Assembly (NCBI GenBank): GCA_024640135.1
Contig: JAHEFO010000015.1
Location: forward strand, 1-32,993
Direction: 5' to 3'
Source: Acidobacteriota bacterium
GTDB lineage: Bacteria; Acidobacteriota; Vicinamibacteria; Vicinamibacterales; SCN-69-37
Length of the DNA stretch: 32,993 bases
Part shown: one piece after another, positions 1-6,495 of the stretch
How the letters are laid out: the number at the start of each line of letters is the position of its first letter
How positions within the stretch are numbered: position 1 is the stretch's first letter
Notes under the pieces: model-generated
The model's database searches: none
What the model saw: only the letters and a program-made list of their open reading frames with translations
What the model was told of the DNA's origin: nothing
Made by a program: the position numbers and the translations under genes

Positions 1-1
1 C

Positions 2-886
2 GAGAAATTCGACGCGGGCAACACGATCACTGGCCATGTGCTCAACAGCAGTCCCGACCACCCGCTCGTCCACATCGGCCCGTTTTTCGGTATCGATTTC
101 TCGGTCACGAAACACGTTTTCATGGTCTGGGCCGTCGCGCTCCTGGTGTTTGCGACCGTCACCTGGCTGGTGCGGAGGTACTTGGCGCAGGAGCGCAAGG
201 TGCCGACGCGCGGCATGAGCGCACTCGAATTCATCGTGGAATTCATCCGTGATTCCGTGGTGGCGCCTAACGTTGGCGACAAGTGGGTCTCCATGTGGAC
301 GCCCCTGCTGCTGACGTTCTTCTTCTTTATCGTGTCGGCGAACGCGATTGGCCTGATCCCCATATTTGAGGTCCTGGGGCTGCTGGATCACTACGTGCTT
401 CATACCGCGGACGACTCGTTGCTGAAGGGCTTGTTGCACGGGGGGGCGACGGCCACTGCCAACTTCAACGTGACCGGGGCGTTGGCGGTCGTCACGTTCT
501 TCGCCATCATCGCAGCCGGCACCAGGGCCAACGGCTTCGTGCAGCACTGGGTGAACCTGGTGCCCAAGGGACTGGCGTGGCCAATCTATATCCTGCTGAT
601 CCCGCTCGAGATTGTGAGCATGTTCGTCAAGCCGTTTGCGCTGACCATGCGGTTGGCTGCCAACATGATGGGGGGCCATATTGCCATCCTGGCCATCCTC
701 TCGTTCGTCTTCATTTTCGCGGAATTGGCCTCGAACGCAGCCGGCGTGGGCGTCGGCCTCGCGTTCTCCGTTCCCCTGGCCGTGGCGATTTCGGCACTCG
801 AAATCATTGTCATCCTCGTCCAGGCTTACGTGTTCACGCTTTTGTCGGCTGTGTTTATCGGCATGGCCATTCACGCGCACCACTAA
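2..886 (+). CDS. atpB: ATP synthase F0 subunit a (5' partial)
   Basis: Subunit a of the membrane F0 sector, which forms the proton half-channels against the c-ring. The ORF track starts at a GTG at 38, but the frame is open to the window edge and reads EKFDAGNTITGH just before it, which resembles the N-terminal region of subunit a. The true start is therefore upstream of the window. Several hydrophobic helices are visible. The essential channel arginine is in the MRLAANMMGGH segment of the fourth-to-fifth helix region, matching the family pattern around E. coli Arg210. The C-terminal helices (LEIIVILVQAYVFTLLSAVF) are intact. It is followed 40 bp later by atpE in the usual order. Identification is firm; only the N-terminus is missing. 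Confidence 0.96.
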   Translation, partial: EKFDAGNTITGHVLNSSPDHPLVHIGPFFGIDFSVTKHVFMVWAVALLVFATVTWLVRRYLAQERKVPTRGMSALEFIVEFIRDSVVAPNVGDKWVSMWTPLLLTFFFFIVSANAIGLIPIFEVLGLLDHYVLHTADDSLLKGLLHGGATATANFNVTGALAVVTFFAIIAAGTRANGFVQHWVNLVPKGLAWPIYILLIPLEIVSMFVKPFALTMRLAANMMGGHIAILAILSFVFIFAELASNAAGVGVGLAFSVPLAVAISALEIIVILVQAYVFTLLSAVFIGMAIHAHH

Positions 887-926
887 CTCTCGTCACCAGT
901 CAGTCATCAGGAGAAGGAAAGACATC

Positions 927-1196
927 ATGGATCAGGCAGCAAACCTCACCGCCGAAGTGGCAGGGATCATCAAGCCCACGTGGCACTACATGGGCGCGGC
1001 GATTGGCTTCGGCATCACCACGCTGGGCGCGGGCATCGGCATCGGTAGACTCGGGGCCGGCATCGCGGAAGCCATCGCCCGGCAGCCCAGTTCGGCGGCG
1101 CAGATCACAGCGGGCGCCAACCTGCCCCTGTTCCTTCTCGAAGGCGTCGCGATCCTCGCGCTCGTGTTCGGGTTGCTCGTGGTGTTGACGCTGTGA
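927..1196 (+). CDS. atpE: ATP synthase F0 subunit c
   Basis: Proteolipid subunit that makes the rotating c-ring; 89 residues and two membrane helices, slightly longer than the usual 70-85. I start it at the ATG at 927, which has a purine-rich GGAGAAGGAAAG leader; the longer ORF in the track is an upstream read-through. Helix 1 carries the glycine ladder (GAGIGIG), the polar loop is ARQPSSAAQI (family: ARQPE), and helix 2 carries the ion-binding carboxylate Glu72 in FLLEGVAI. The residues after Glu72 are G-V rather than the S/T seen in classical sodium-type rings, so a proton ring is more likely; this is inference. Its stop overlaps the start of atpF. Confidence 0.96.
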   Translation: MDQAANLTAEVAGIIKPTWHYMGAAIGFGITTLGAGIGIGRLGAGIAEAIARQPSSAAQITAGANLPLFLLEGVAILALVFGLLVVLTL

Positions 1197-1693
1197 ACAA
1201 CCCGTTCACAGCGGTTGACCCGGGCCTGGCAATCTGGACGATTGCCACATTCCTGGTCCTGGTCGCAGCGCTGAAGAAGTTTGCCTGGGGACCGCTCCTC
1301 GCGGCGCTTGATGAGCGCCGTGCCACGGTCGAGCAGACGGTGGAGGACGCCAAACGCGCCACCGCTGAACTGGAGCAGGTGAAGGAAGAGTCCGCTCGCC
1401 TGCTGGGGCTGGCCCGCGCCGAAGCGGCGACCATCGTCACGCGCAGCCGCGCCGACGCCGATCGATTCCGCGAAGAGATGCGGACGAAGGCTCATGAAGA
1501 CGCGGCGGCCATCGTCCAGAACGCCGATCGTGAGATCAAGCAGGAGACGGCGCGCGCGATTGCGCAGATTCGCACCGAAGCGGTGGATCTGTCGCTGGCG
1601 ATCGCCAGCAAGCTCCTCCAGCGGAACATCTCTGAGACTGACAACGAAGCCCTGATCAAGGACGCGATCGGCCAGTTCAAACAGGTCCAGTAG
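1193..1693 (+). CDS. atpF: ATP synthase F0 subunit b
   Basis: Peripheral stalk subunit of 166 residues. It starts with GTG overlapping the atpE stop by 4 bp (GTGA), indicating translational coupling. It has one N-terminal membrane helix (IWTIATFLVLVAAL) followed by the conserved step FAWGPLLAALDERR and a long charged, alanine-rich coiled coil, exactly the b-subunit design. The C-terminus (KLLQRNISETDNEALIKDAIGQF) matches the delta-contacting end. The expected next genes atpH-A-G-D-C are absent; a palindromic repeat and an exporter gene follow directly, so the F1 genes must be elsewhere. Confidence 0.95.
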   Translation: MNNPFTAVDPGLAIWTIATFLVLVAALKKFAWGPLLAALDERRATVEQTVEDAKRATAELEQVKEESARLLGLARAEAATIVTRSRADADRFREEMRTKAHEDAAAIVQNADREIKQETARAIAQIRTEAVDLSLAIASKLLQRNISETDNEALIKDAIGQFKQVQ

Positions 1694-1701
1694 GTTCCAG
1701 G

Positions 1702-1783
1702 GGGACGGGTGTCGATCTGTGGAGAACGCCAGGAACGCAAGTCGCGCTGTTCCTGGCGTTCTCCACAGATCGACGCCCGTCCC
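1702..1783 (+). repeat. Near-perfect palindrome, 35-bp arms, 12-nt loop
   Basis: The left arm 1702-1736 (begins GGGACGGGTGTCGATC) is the reverse complement of the right arm 1749-1783 except for one position (T1710 opposite G1775). In plus-strand RNA that pair is a U-G wobble, so the hairpin is fully paired on that strand. There is no U-tract after it, so it is not a standard terminator. It starts 8 bp after the atpF stop and contains the GTG from which the next ORF is read. The look is that of a REP-like dispersed palindrome, but I see only one copy here, so the class is inference. Confidence 0.9.
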
Positions 1784-2708
1784 TGTCATTGACGCGCTGC
1801 TTGTCTTGATGGTTCTCGTGTGGGGAGCCAACTTCAGCGTTATCAAGCGGGCGTTTGAGGAGGTTCCGCCGCAGCCATTCAATGCCCTGCGGCTCGTGAT
1901 TGCCTCGGCCGTGTTTCTGGCCGCCATTGAATACGCCAAGCGCCGCGCTCGTCGTGGCCACGTGCAGTCCTCCATCCTTCATACCCCACATTCCCTGACC
2001 AGGCGTGACCGTATCGACCTGGTGTGGCTGGGGCTGGTCGGCCACCTCGGATACCAGTTCTTCTTCGTCGGCGGCGTCGCACTGACGTCGGCCTCCAATG
2101 CCGCGCTGATCGTTGGCGCCACGCCCGCGATGCTCGCCGTGGGCTCGGCGGTCCTCGGACGCGAGCGCATCAGCCTGCTGCACTGGATTGGCGCCGGCGT
2201 CTCTGGCTTCGGTATCTATCTGGTCGTGGGTCTTGGCGCGTCGTTCGGCGGCGCCACGCTTCGGGGCGACCTGATGGTGTTGGCGTCAATGCTGTGCTGG
2301 ACGACATTCACTCTGGGCGCGGTTTCCCTCATCAAGCGCCACTCGCCCCTCTATGTCACCGGCATGACGATGGTGTTCGGGGGCGTGCCGTACGTGGTGA
2401 TGGCCATTCCCCAGATTCTCAAGGTCCAGTGGCTGGAGGTGAGCGCGTGGACGCTCTGGGCGCTGGTGCTCTCTGCGACCCTGGCGCTGAATCTGGCCTA
2501 CATCATCTGGTACGTCGGTGTGCAGCGACTGGGACCGGCGCGCACATCGATTTATTCGAATGGCGTGCCGGTGGTGGCCATGATCGTGGCATGGCTGTGG
2601 CTCGGTGAGCCGCTGACGGTGAACAAGCTCGCCGGCGCGGCCGCCGTGTTGACCGGCGTGCTGCTGACACGGCTCGGGCGCCGCATCCTGCGCCCAGCCC
2701 TGCGGTAG
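1719..2708 (+). CDS. EamA/DMT-family exporter
   Basis: Inner-membrane transporter of the drug/metabolite superfamily, about 10 helices in two EamA halves (roughly residues 25-165 and 185-320). The first half opens with the typical VLVWGANFSVIKRAF and the second contains ASMLCWTTFTLGAVSLIKR. Substrate cannot be told; family members export amino acids, metabolites or drugs. The start is uncertain: the GTG at 1719 lies inside the upstream palindrome, giving about 23 palindrome-encoded residues before helix 1, while the first internal ATG at 1809 would cut into helix 1. A TTG at 1806 is a third choice. The charged loop RRARRGHVQ after helix 2 is as expected for the cytoplasmic side. The desaturase gene follows after 22 bp. 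Confidence 0.88.
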   Translation: MENARNASRAVPGVLHRSTPVPVIDALLVLMVLVWGANFSVIKRAFEEVPPQPFNALRLVIASAVFLAAIEYAKRRARRGHVQSSILHTPHSLTRRDRIDLVWLGLVGHLGYQFFFVGGVALTSASNAALIVGATPAMLAVGSAVLGRERISLLHWIGAGVSGFGIYLVVGLGASFGGATLRGDLMVLASMLCWTTFTLGAVSLIKRHSPLYVTGMTMVFGGVPYVVMAIPQILKVQWLEVSAWTLWALVLSATLALNLAYIIWYVGVQRLGPARTSIYSNGVPVVAMIVAWLWLGEPLTVNKLAGAAAVLTGVLLTRLGRRILRPALR

Positions 2709-2713
2709 AGAGG

Positions 2714-2719
2714 TATCAT
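2714..2719 (+). promoter_or_regulatory. Possible -10 box before the desaturase gene
   Basis: TATCAT lies 11 nt before the GTG start at 2731. If used, the 5' leader would be only about 5 nt. No good -35 match is seen. One of a set of similar sites in this window. Confidence 0.35.
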
Positions 2720-2730
2720 CGAGAGTAACG

Positions 2731-3693
2731 GTGTCCAAGTCTCACTACTACAGTGCGCACGCCCACGCGCTCCGGGCTGAACTGGGGCAGGCCATCTCGC
2801 GCGACCAGATGCGCGCACTGCACACCAAGCAGCCGATCCGCCATTTTCTCGTGGCCGGCCGCCAGTTCCTGTTTCTTGGCGTCGCCACCTGGGCGTTGAT
2901 TCGGTTCGAGAATCCTCTTATCTGGCTTCCGGTGGCCGTGGTGCAGGGATTCACGGTCTTCAACTTCACCGTGTTGTTGCACGAAGTGCTCCACCACAAC
3001 GTGTTCCAAAAGCGCCACCGGCTGGTCGAGCGTGCGCTCGGCTTCCTGTATGCCGTGCCGAGCGGCATCGCCGCCAGCCAGTTCACGCGCTGGCATCTTG
3101 ATCATCACGCTGAATTGGGATCGGAGGAGGACGACCCGAAGCGGCACTACCTGTCGCCCAAGCGGAACGCCCGCTGGTACAAGATGCTGTACGCCACGCC
3201 GGCGCTGTTCCCCATCTACTTCCGTGCCGCGCGGCTTGAGAGCGCGACGTACCCGGCGGAGTTGCAGAAGACCATCCGTTGGGAACGGCGCATCTCAATG
3301 CTGTTTCACCTGGGCGTTCTTGGCGGCATCTGGTGGGTGTGGGGCGGGGCCGCCGCGATTCGAGCCCACGCCTTCCCGGTGTTCTTCATCTTTCCGATTG
3401 CGTTCACGCTGAACAGGCTCGGCCAGCACTACGACATTGACCCGGGTGATCCGGCCAAGTGGGGCACTTTGCTGCGCAGCCACTGGTTCTGGAACTTCGT
3501 GTTCCTCACCTCCAACCTGCACCTGGAGCATCACTACTTTCCCGGCGTGCCGTTCTACCATCTGCCCGCGCTGCAGCGGGCGCTCGGTCCGTTCTACGAG
3601 CGCAAACAGATGCGGTGGCAGACCTACCGCGGGCTGCTCTATGGGTGGATTGTGCTCAACAAGCACCCGCATTCGGACTGGAGTCTCGTCTAG
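2731..3693 (+). CDS. Membrane fatty acid desaturase family protein
   Basis: Member of the membrane di-iron desaturase family (PF00487 type), 320 residues. It has the three histidine clusters in the proper order: HEVLHH near residue 90, HLDHH near residue 118 and HLEHHYF near residue 265, with paired hydrophobic helices between. These histidines bind the diiron centre that inserts double bonds or hydroxyls in lipid chains. The exact substrate (acyl lipid, carotenoid or other) cannot be read from the sequence. The start is a GTG at 2731, 22 bp after the exporter stop; there is no strong ribosome-binding site, but a TATCAT box lies close upstream. No electron-donor gene (ferredoxin, cytochrome b5) is adjacent. 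Confidence 0.88.
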   Translation: MSKSHYYSAHAHALRAELGQAISRDQMRALHTKQPIRHFLVAGRQFLFLGVATWALIRFENPLIWLPVAVVQGFTVFNFTVLLHEVLHHNVFQKRHRLVERALGFLYAVPSGIAASQFTRWHLDHHAELGSEEDDPKRHYLSPKRNARWYKMLYATPALFPIYFRAARLESATYPAELQKTIRWERRISMLFHLGVLGGIWWVWGGAAAIRAHAFPVFFIFPIAFTLNRLGQHYDIDPGDPAKWGTLLRSHWFWNFVFLTSNLHLEHHYFPGVPFYHLPALQRALGPFYERKQMRWQTYRGLLYGWIVLNKHPHSDWSLV

Positions 3694-3709
3694 CGGTCTG
3701 TGCCGGGGC

Positions 3710-4225
3710 CTACTTCGTGTAGCGAACCGTCTGAAGAAACGTCTCGAAGTCCCTGTCCCAGCGCGTGACCGTTCTTGTCGGTCCGACCACCTTGATGAAG
3801 TACGGTCCATCCGGCGTTTGAACCACTGCCGCGCGCATGCGGAACCCCGGCTTGTTGAAACGTTCAGGTGAACCGGGTGTGACCTCTGCGACGTACGTGC
3901 CGGTAGCGTCGAACGAGGTGACGGAGAGGCCATTGATCAGCCGGCTCGACATCTTTGCCACGTCCTTCGTCCGCCGGCCATCGGGTTGGGTGAGCTGACC
4001 CAGCCAGCGATCGAGGTTGGCCTGGACCGAGCCACCCGTTCCGCCGAAAAAATAGATCACAAGCGACGCATCCTCAGCGTCGTTGTCGGCCCTCGGCAGA
4101 ACGAATTCGCCAATGCGCATCATCGACGTCACTGCTCTCGGCCGCCACCCTGATGACGCGGTAAACGTCAGTTCGGCAGGCGCCGCCGAAAGGAGAACGG
4201 ACAAAACCGCGGGTAACAGGAGCAT
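3710..4225 (-). CDS. Secreted protein of unknown function
   Basis: About 171 residues, beginning with a clear signal peptide (MLLLPAVLSVLLSAAPAE) when the internal ATG at 4225 is used; the track start at 4246 would put seven non-signal residues ahead of it and overlap the upstream gene. The mature part contains FFGGTGGSVQANLDRWLGQ, a pattern I associate with uncharacterised exported proteins of planctomycetes and acidobacteria (G-G-S-x-x-A-N-x-x-R-W). The C-terminus alternates short strands (YFIKVVGPTRTV), suggesting a compact alpha/beta domain. It follows a small ribbon-helix-helix gene by 4 bp, so the two are probably co-transcribed. Function unknown. Confidence 0.75.
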   Translation of the reverse strand: MLLLPAVLSVLLSAAPAELTFTASSGWRPRAVTSMMRIGEFVLPRADNDAEDASLVIYFFGGTGGSVQANLDRWLGQLTQPDGRRTKDVAKMSSRLINGLSVTSFDATGTYVAEVTPGSPERFNKPGFRMRAAVVQTPDGPYFIKVVGPTRTVTRWDRDFETFLQTVRYTK

Positions 4226-4229
4226 GCCC

Positions 4230-4427
4230 TCATTGTAGCGTCCCAAGTTCCGGGCCCGGCGGGCGATCTGCCGGAGACGGTCGCTCGTCTCGCAGTCGAA
4301 GACGCTCTGTCTTGATCAGCCTTCGGAGGATGGCTGATACCGACTCCTGTTCTTCCGTGGATCGTTCGTGGAGCAACCGGTGGTCACTTTCCGAGATCCA
4401 CACGTGGATCTGCCGATGTCGGTGCAT
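4230..4427 (-). CDS. Small ribbon-helix-helix-like protein
   Basis: 65 residues; missed as a separate gene because the ORF track extends it upstream. The ATG at 4427 has an excellent ribosome-binding site (AGGGAGG, 6 nt upstream), which decides the start. The sequence RQIHVWISESDHRLLHERS followed by ESVSAILRRLIKTER fits a strand-helix-helix DNA-binding fold of the CopG/Arc type: a short basic strand, then two helices with the ExxSxSAIxRRLI pattern. A proline-rich tail follows. Such proteins are usually repressors or antitoxins, but the downstream partner is a secreted protein, not a toxin, so I would not call it a toxin-antitoxin pair. Fold by pattern only. Confidence 0.65.
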   Translation of the reverse strand: MHRHRQIHVWISESDHRLLHERSTEEQESVSAILRRLIKTERLRLRDERPSPADRPPGPELGTLQ

Positions 4428-4519
4428 ACGCTGCCTCCCTGGTGATTGAGCGAGCAACGTCCGTGCCACCGACTGGAGGTCCGGCGTGGCGGCCGCCGAG
4501 CTCCCAGCTCTCTGTGTAC

Positions 4520-5944
4520 ATGGGTACGCCGATGCACGCTCATCCTCACTGGGTAACATCGTTCCCAATAGCGGGTAGGTCGGGCATACTCGTCCTGTTG
4601 ACCTCACGCCGACTTCTGATCGTGTTGTTTGTGGCCGGGCTGGTTGTTCGGGTGGGGGCATTGCCTCTCCGCGGGACGATCGATGTACAAAACTGGAAGT
4701 TATGGAGTTACGGCGCGTCCGAGGATCTTGGAGGCGTGTACGGATCAGGGGGCCAGCCGCCCGAGCGACACCTCATTCGGTGGCTCGACATTTCCGGCCA
4801 TGTTGATTATCCGCCGCTGGCGATTGAAGAGTTCGCCTTGGCGGGCTCTGTCTACCGCCTTGTCGATCCTTCGTATCCTGACAGCACGCTCCTCACGGTC
4901 CTCGTCAAGCTCACAGGGCTGATCTTTGAAATCGTGTTTGTCTGGTTTCTGCTCAGGTGGGGCCCGGCAGTGATGGGAGATGCCGCAGCGAGGTGGGCGG
5001 CCGCCGCGTTCTGGTTGAATCCTGCAATCTGGTATACAGGCTCAGCGCTGGGCTACGCGGATGCGCAGGGCGCCGTGCCGGCAGTGATGGCCCTTCTGGC
5101 CGCGCTGACGAGCCATCCGGTAGCGGCCGGAGCCCTCATCGCGGTTGCGGTGGGCACGAAGCCGCAGACGGTGTTCCTTCTGCCGGTGATCGCGATGGTG
5201 CTGTTGGGGACGGCTCAGAAACGGTGGCTGTCGCTGGCGTGGGCTGCGCTGTCCGGTGCGGCCACGACGGCCTTGATTCTTGCGCCGTTTCTCTTGCGCG
5301 GCACAGTCGCGAACGTGATCAACGGCGTGTCGCGACTGCTCCTGCACGATATTCTCTCGGCGCAAGGCAGCAATCTGGCCTGGATCCTGACCTGGTTGCT
5401 CCGTGTGATCTATGCGGTGCCGGAACTTGGCTGGTACGAGTCGCTCACGCTCAAGATTCGAATCCTCGCGACCTCGCGTGTGGTTGAACTGGGGTATCCC
5501 AATCCGAAAGTGATCGGCACCGTCCTGGTCTTCACCGCACTGGCCTGGGCTGTATGGCGGGCTTCACGGGGCCTCTCCCGCGCCGGAGCGATGGCGCTGG
5601 CCGGCTGGTGCGTGTACGCGTATTCGATGTTTGGTGCGCAGGTGCACGAGAATCACCTCTATCCGGTAATCCCGCTTCTTGCGCTCGCCGCTGCTGAGGT
5701 GCCGCGTCTACGACCGGTGTATTGGATCATGTCTCTGGTGTTCGCGCTCAACATCTATCTGTTCTACGGCCTTGGTGATGGCTGGCCGCCAGTAATCGAT
5801 CGCGGCTGGACGTTTATTGACATGTCCGTGCTGCTGGCGATGGTGAACGTTGTGGTGTTCGTCTGGTTCACCGGGAGACTGCGCAGGCTCCTCGATGCGC
5901 CAGGTGATTCGCCAGATCTTGACTTTAGGACAGGAGAGGTTTAG
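4520..5944 (+). CDS. GT-C type membrane glycosyltransferase
   Basis: Polytopic membrane protein of about 470 residues with roughly 10-12 helices. Diagnostic parts are the acidic residue after the first helix (GTIDVQNWKLW) and the HVDYPPLAIEE loop; a D-Y-P-P-L loop after helix 1 is typical of Alg6/Alg8 and PIG-M-like polyprenyl-sugar-dependent GT-C enzymes. Later segments such as ALGYADAQGAVPAVMAL and AQVHENHLYPVIPLLALA fit the same group. It would transfer a sugar from a lipid-linked donor on the outer face of the inner membrane. The start is uncertain: the track's 4442 lacks a leader, and ATG 4520, ATG 4532 and TTG 4598 are all possible; none has a good ribosome-binding site. Acceptor unknown. 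Confidence 0.78.
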   Translation: MGTPMHAHPHWVTSFPIAGRSGILVLLTSRRLLIVLFVAGLVVRVGALPLRGTIDVQNWKLWSYGASEDLGGVYGSGGQPPERHLIRWLDISGHVDYPPLAIEEFALAGSVYRLVDPSYPDSTLLTVLVKLTGLIFEIVFVWFLLRWGPAVMGDAAARWAAAAFWLNPAIWYTGSALGYADAQGAVPAVMALLAALTSHPVAAGALIAVAVGTKPQTVFLLPVIAMVLLGTAQKRWLSLAWAALSGAATTALILAPFLLRGTVANVINGVSRLLLHDILSAQGSNLAWILTWLLRVIYAVPELGWYESLTLKIRILATSRVVELGYPNPKVIGTVLVFTALAWAVWRASRGLSRAGAMALAGWCVYAYSMFGAQVHENHLYPVIPLLALAAAEVPRLRPVYWIMSLVFALNIYLFYGLGDGWPPVIDRGWTFIDMSVLLAMVNVVVFVWFTGRLRRLLDAPGDSPDLDFRTGEV

Positions 5945-5949
5945 CTTCG

Positions 5950-6197
5950 GGATAGACCCATCGTACGTCTGCCGATGAGATGAGGTTCATGGGTCGCCTC
6001 AGAACTGGAGGTGGGCAGAATGGATCCCTCTGCTGGAGGTGCTCCGCCGAAGAACGCACGACGTCCCGGCTTGTAACCCCTGCCCCTGCTGCCTTCTGGT
6101 GGCCGTCGCTTCGCGACCTTTTGACGCAAGGGTGAGAGCCTGACGACGTCACGAAAAAAGGACATCCTTCACTTGCTGAAGGGTGTCCTTTTTTTGT
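5950..6197 (+). ncRNA. Structured RNA candidate or structured 3' UTR
   Basis: A 250-nt stretch after the glycosyltransferase stop holds no convincing gene but several stems. GACCCAT (5955-5961) pairs with ATGGGTC (5989-5995). CTGGAGGTG occurs twice, 28 bp apart, between 6005 and 6041. A long irregular hairpin from about 6059 to 6151 is built from GACGTC with GACGTC, GGCT with AGCC, ACCCCTGC with GCAAGGGT, and a perfect inner hairpin GTCGCTTCGCGAC. A terminator follows at once. I could not match it to 6S, SRP, RNase P, tmRNA or a riboswitch class. It may be an independent sRNA or a long 3' UTR. Confidence 0.4.
6154..6197 (+). terminator. Intrinsic terminator
   Basis: The 12-bp stem GGACATCCTTCA / TGAAGGGTGTCC with a 5-nt loop is followed by a run of eight T. 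The single imperfect pair is a U-G wobble on the plus strand but an A-C mismatch on the minus strand, so it evolved for plus-strand transcription. The A-run on the other side gives some bidirectional ability. Confidence 0.9.
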
Positions 6198-6328
6198 CAC
6201 GGCCACGCAGGGACTCACGCGCGCCGGCGACTACGCATTGTCGGGCGTCGCCCTACTCCGTCCGTCTCGGTATCGGGGAGACATCAGGCTCCACGAACCT
6301 GGCGCGAGCGGCCCCGGAGAACAACACT

Positions 6329-6439
6329 TCAGCGGAATAGGGAGAGTGCAGGATCGTGGTTGAAGGTGCCGGCAGGCATCTCGAACGCCTCGAATGCCCG
6401 ACAGAACTCTTCATCTTCCTGCGACAATCGATGTGTCAT
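6329..6439 (-). pseudogene. Short gene remnant (36 codons)
   Basis: An ATG at 6439 opens a 36-residue frame, below the ORF track limit. It reads MTHRLSQEDEEFCRAF, then EAFEMPAGTFNHDPALSLFR and stop. The first 30 residues resemble the N-terminus of a small bacterial family in which a similar F-x-x-A-F-E-x-x-x-x-P-x-x-x-F-x-H stretch continues for another hundred residues. Here the frame stops just after the F-N-H motif, so I read it as the leftover of a truncated gene. It sits between the terminator and the 3' end of the TonB receptor gene. The family link is from memory of patterns, and chance cannot be excluded. Confidence 0.3.
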
Positions 6440-6495
6440 CGTGTCCGACTTGTCCAACGTGTGGGCGTACCCGCCGCGTCGCGCACGTGAATGCG

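Noticed and set aside
927-1196. Sodium-dependent ATP synthase c-ring
   Set aside because: The residues after the key Glu72 are Gly-Val, not the Ser/Thr expected for sodium ligands.
1702-1783. Palindrome as an intrinsic terminator of the atp genes
   Set aside because: The stem is far longer than usual and no U-tract follows; better described as a repeat element that may still affect mRNA stability.
4230-4427. Toxin-antitoxin system
   Set aside because: The ribbon-helix-helix-like protein lacks a toxin partner; the next gene encodes an exported protein with a signal peptide.
5945-6200. 6S RNA, SRP RNA, RNase P RNA or tmRNA
   Set aside because: I looked for their conserved cores on both strands and found none; kept only as an unassigned structured candidate.
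5925-6218. 97-aa minus-strand ORF through the structured RNA region
   Set aside because: It reads through the terminator hairpin, has no ribosome-binding site and no recognisable pattern.
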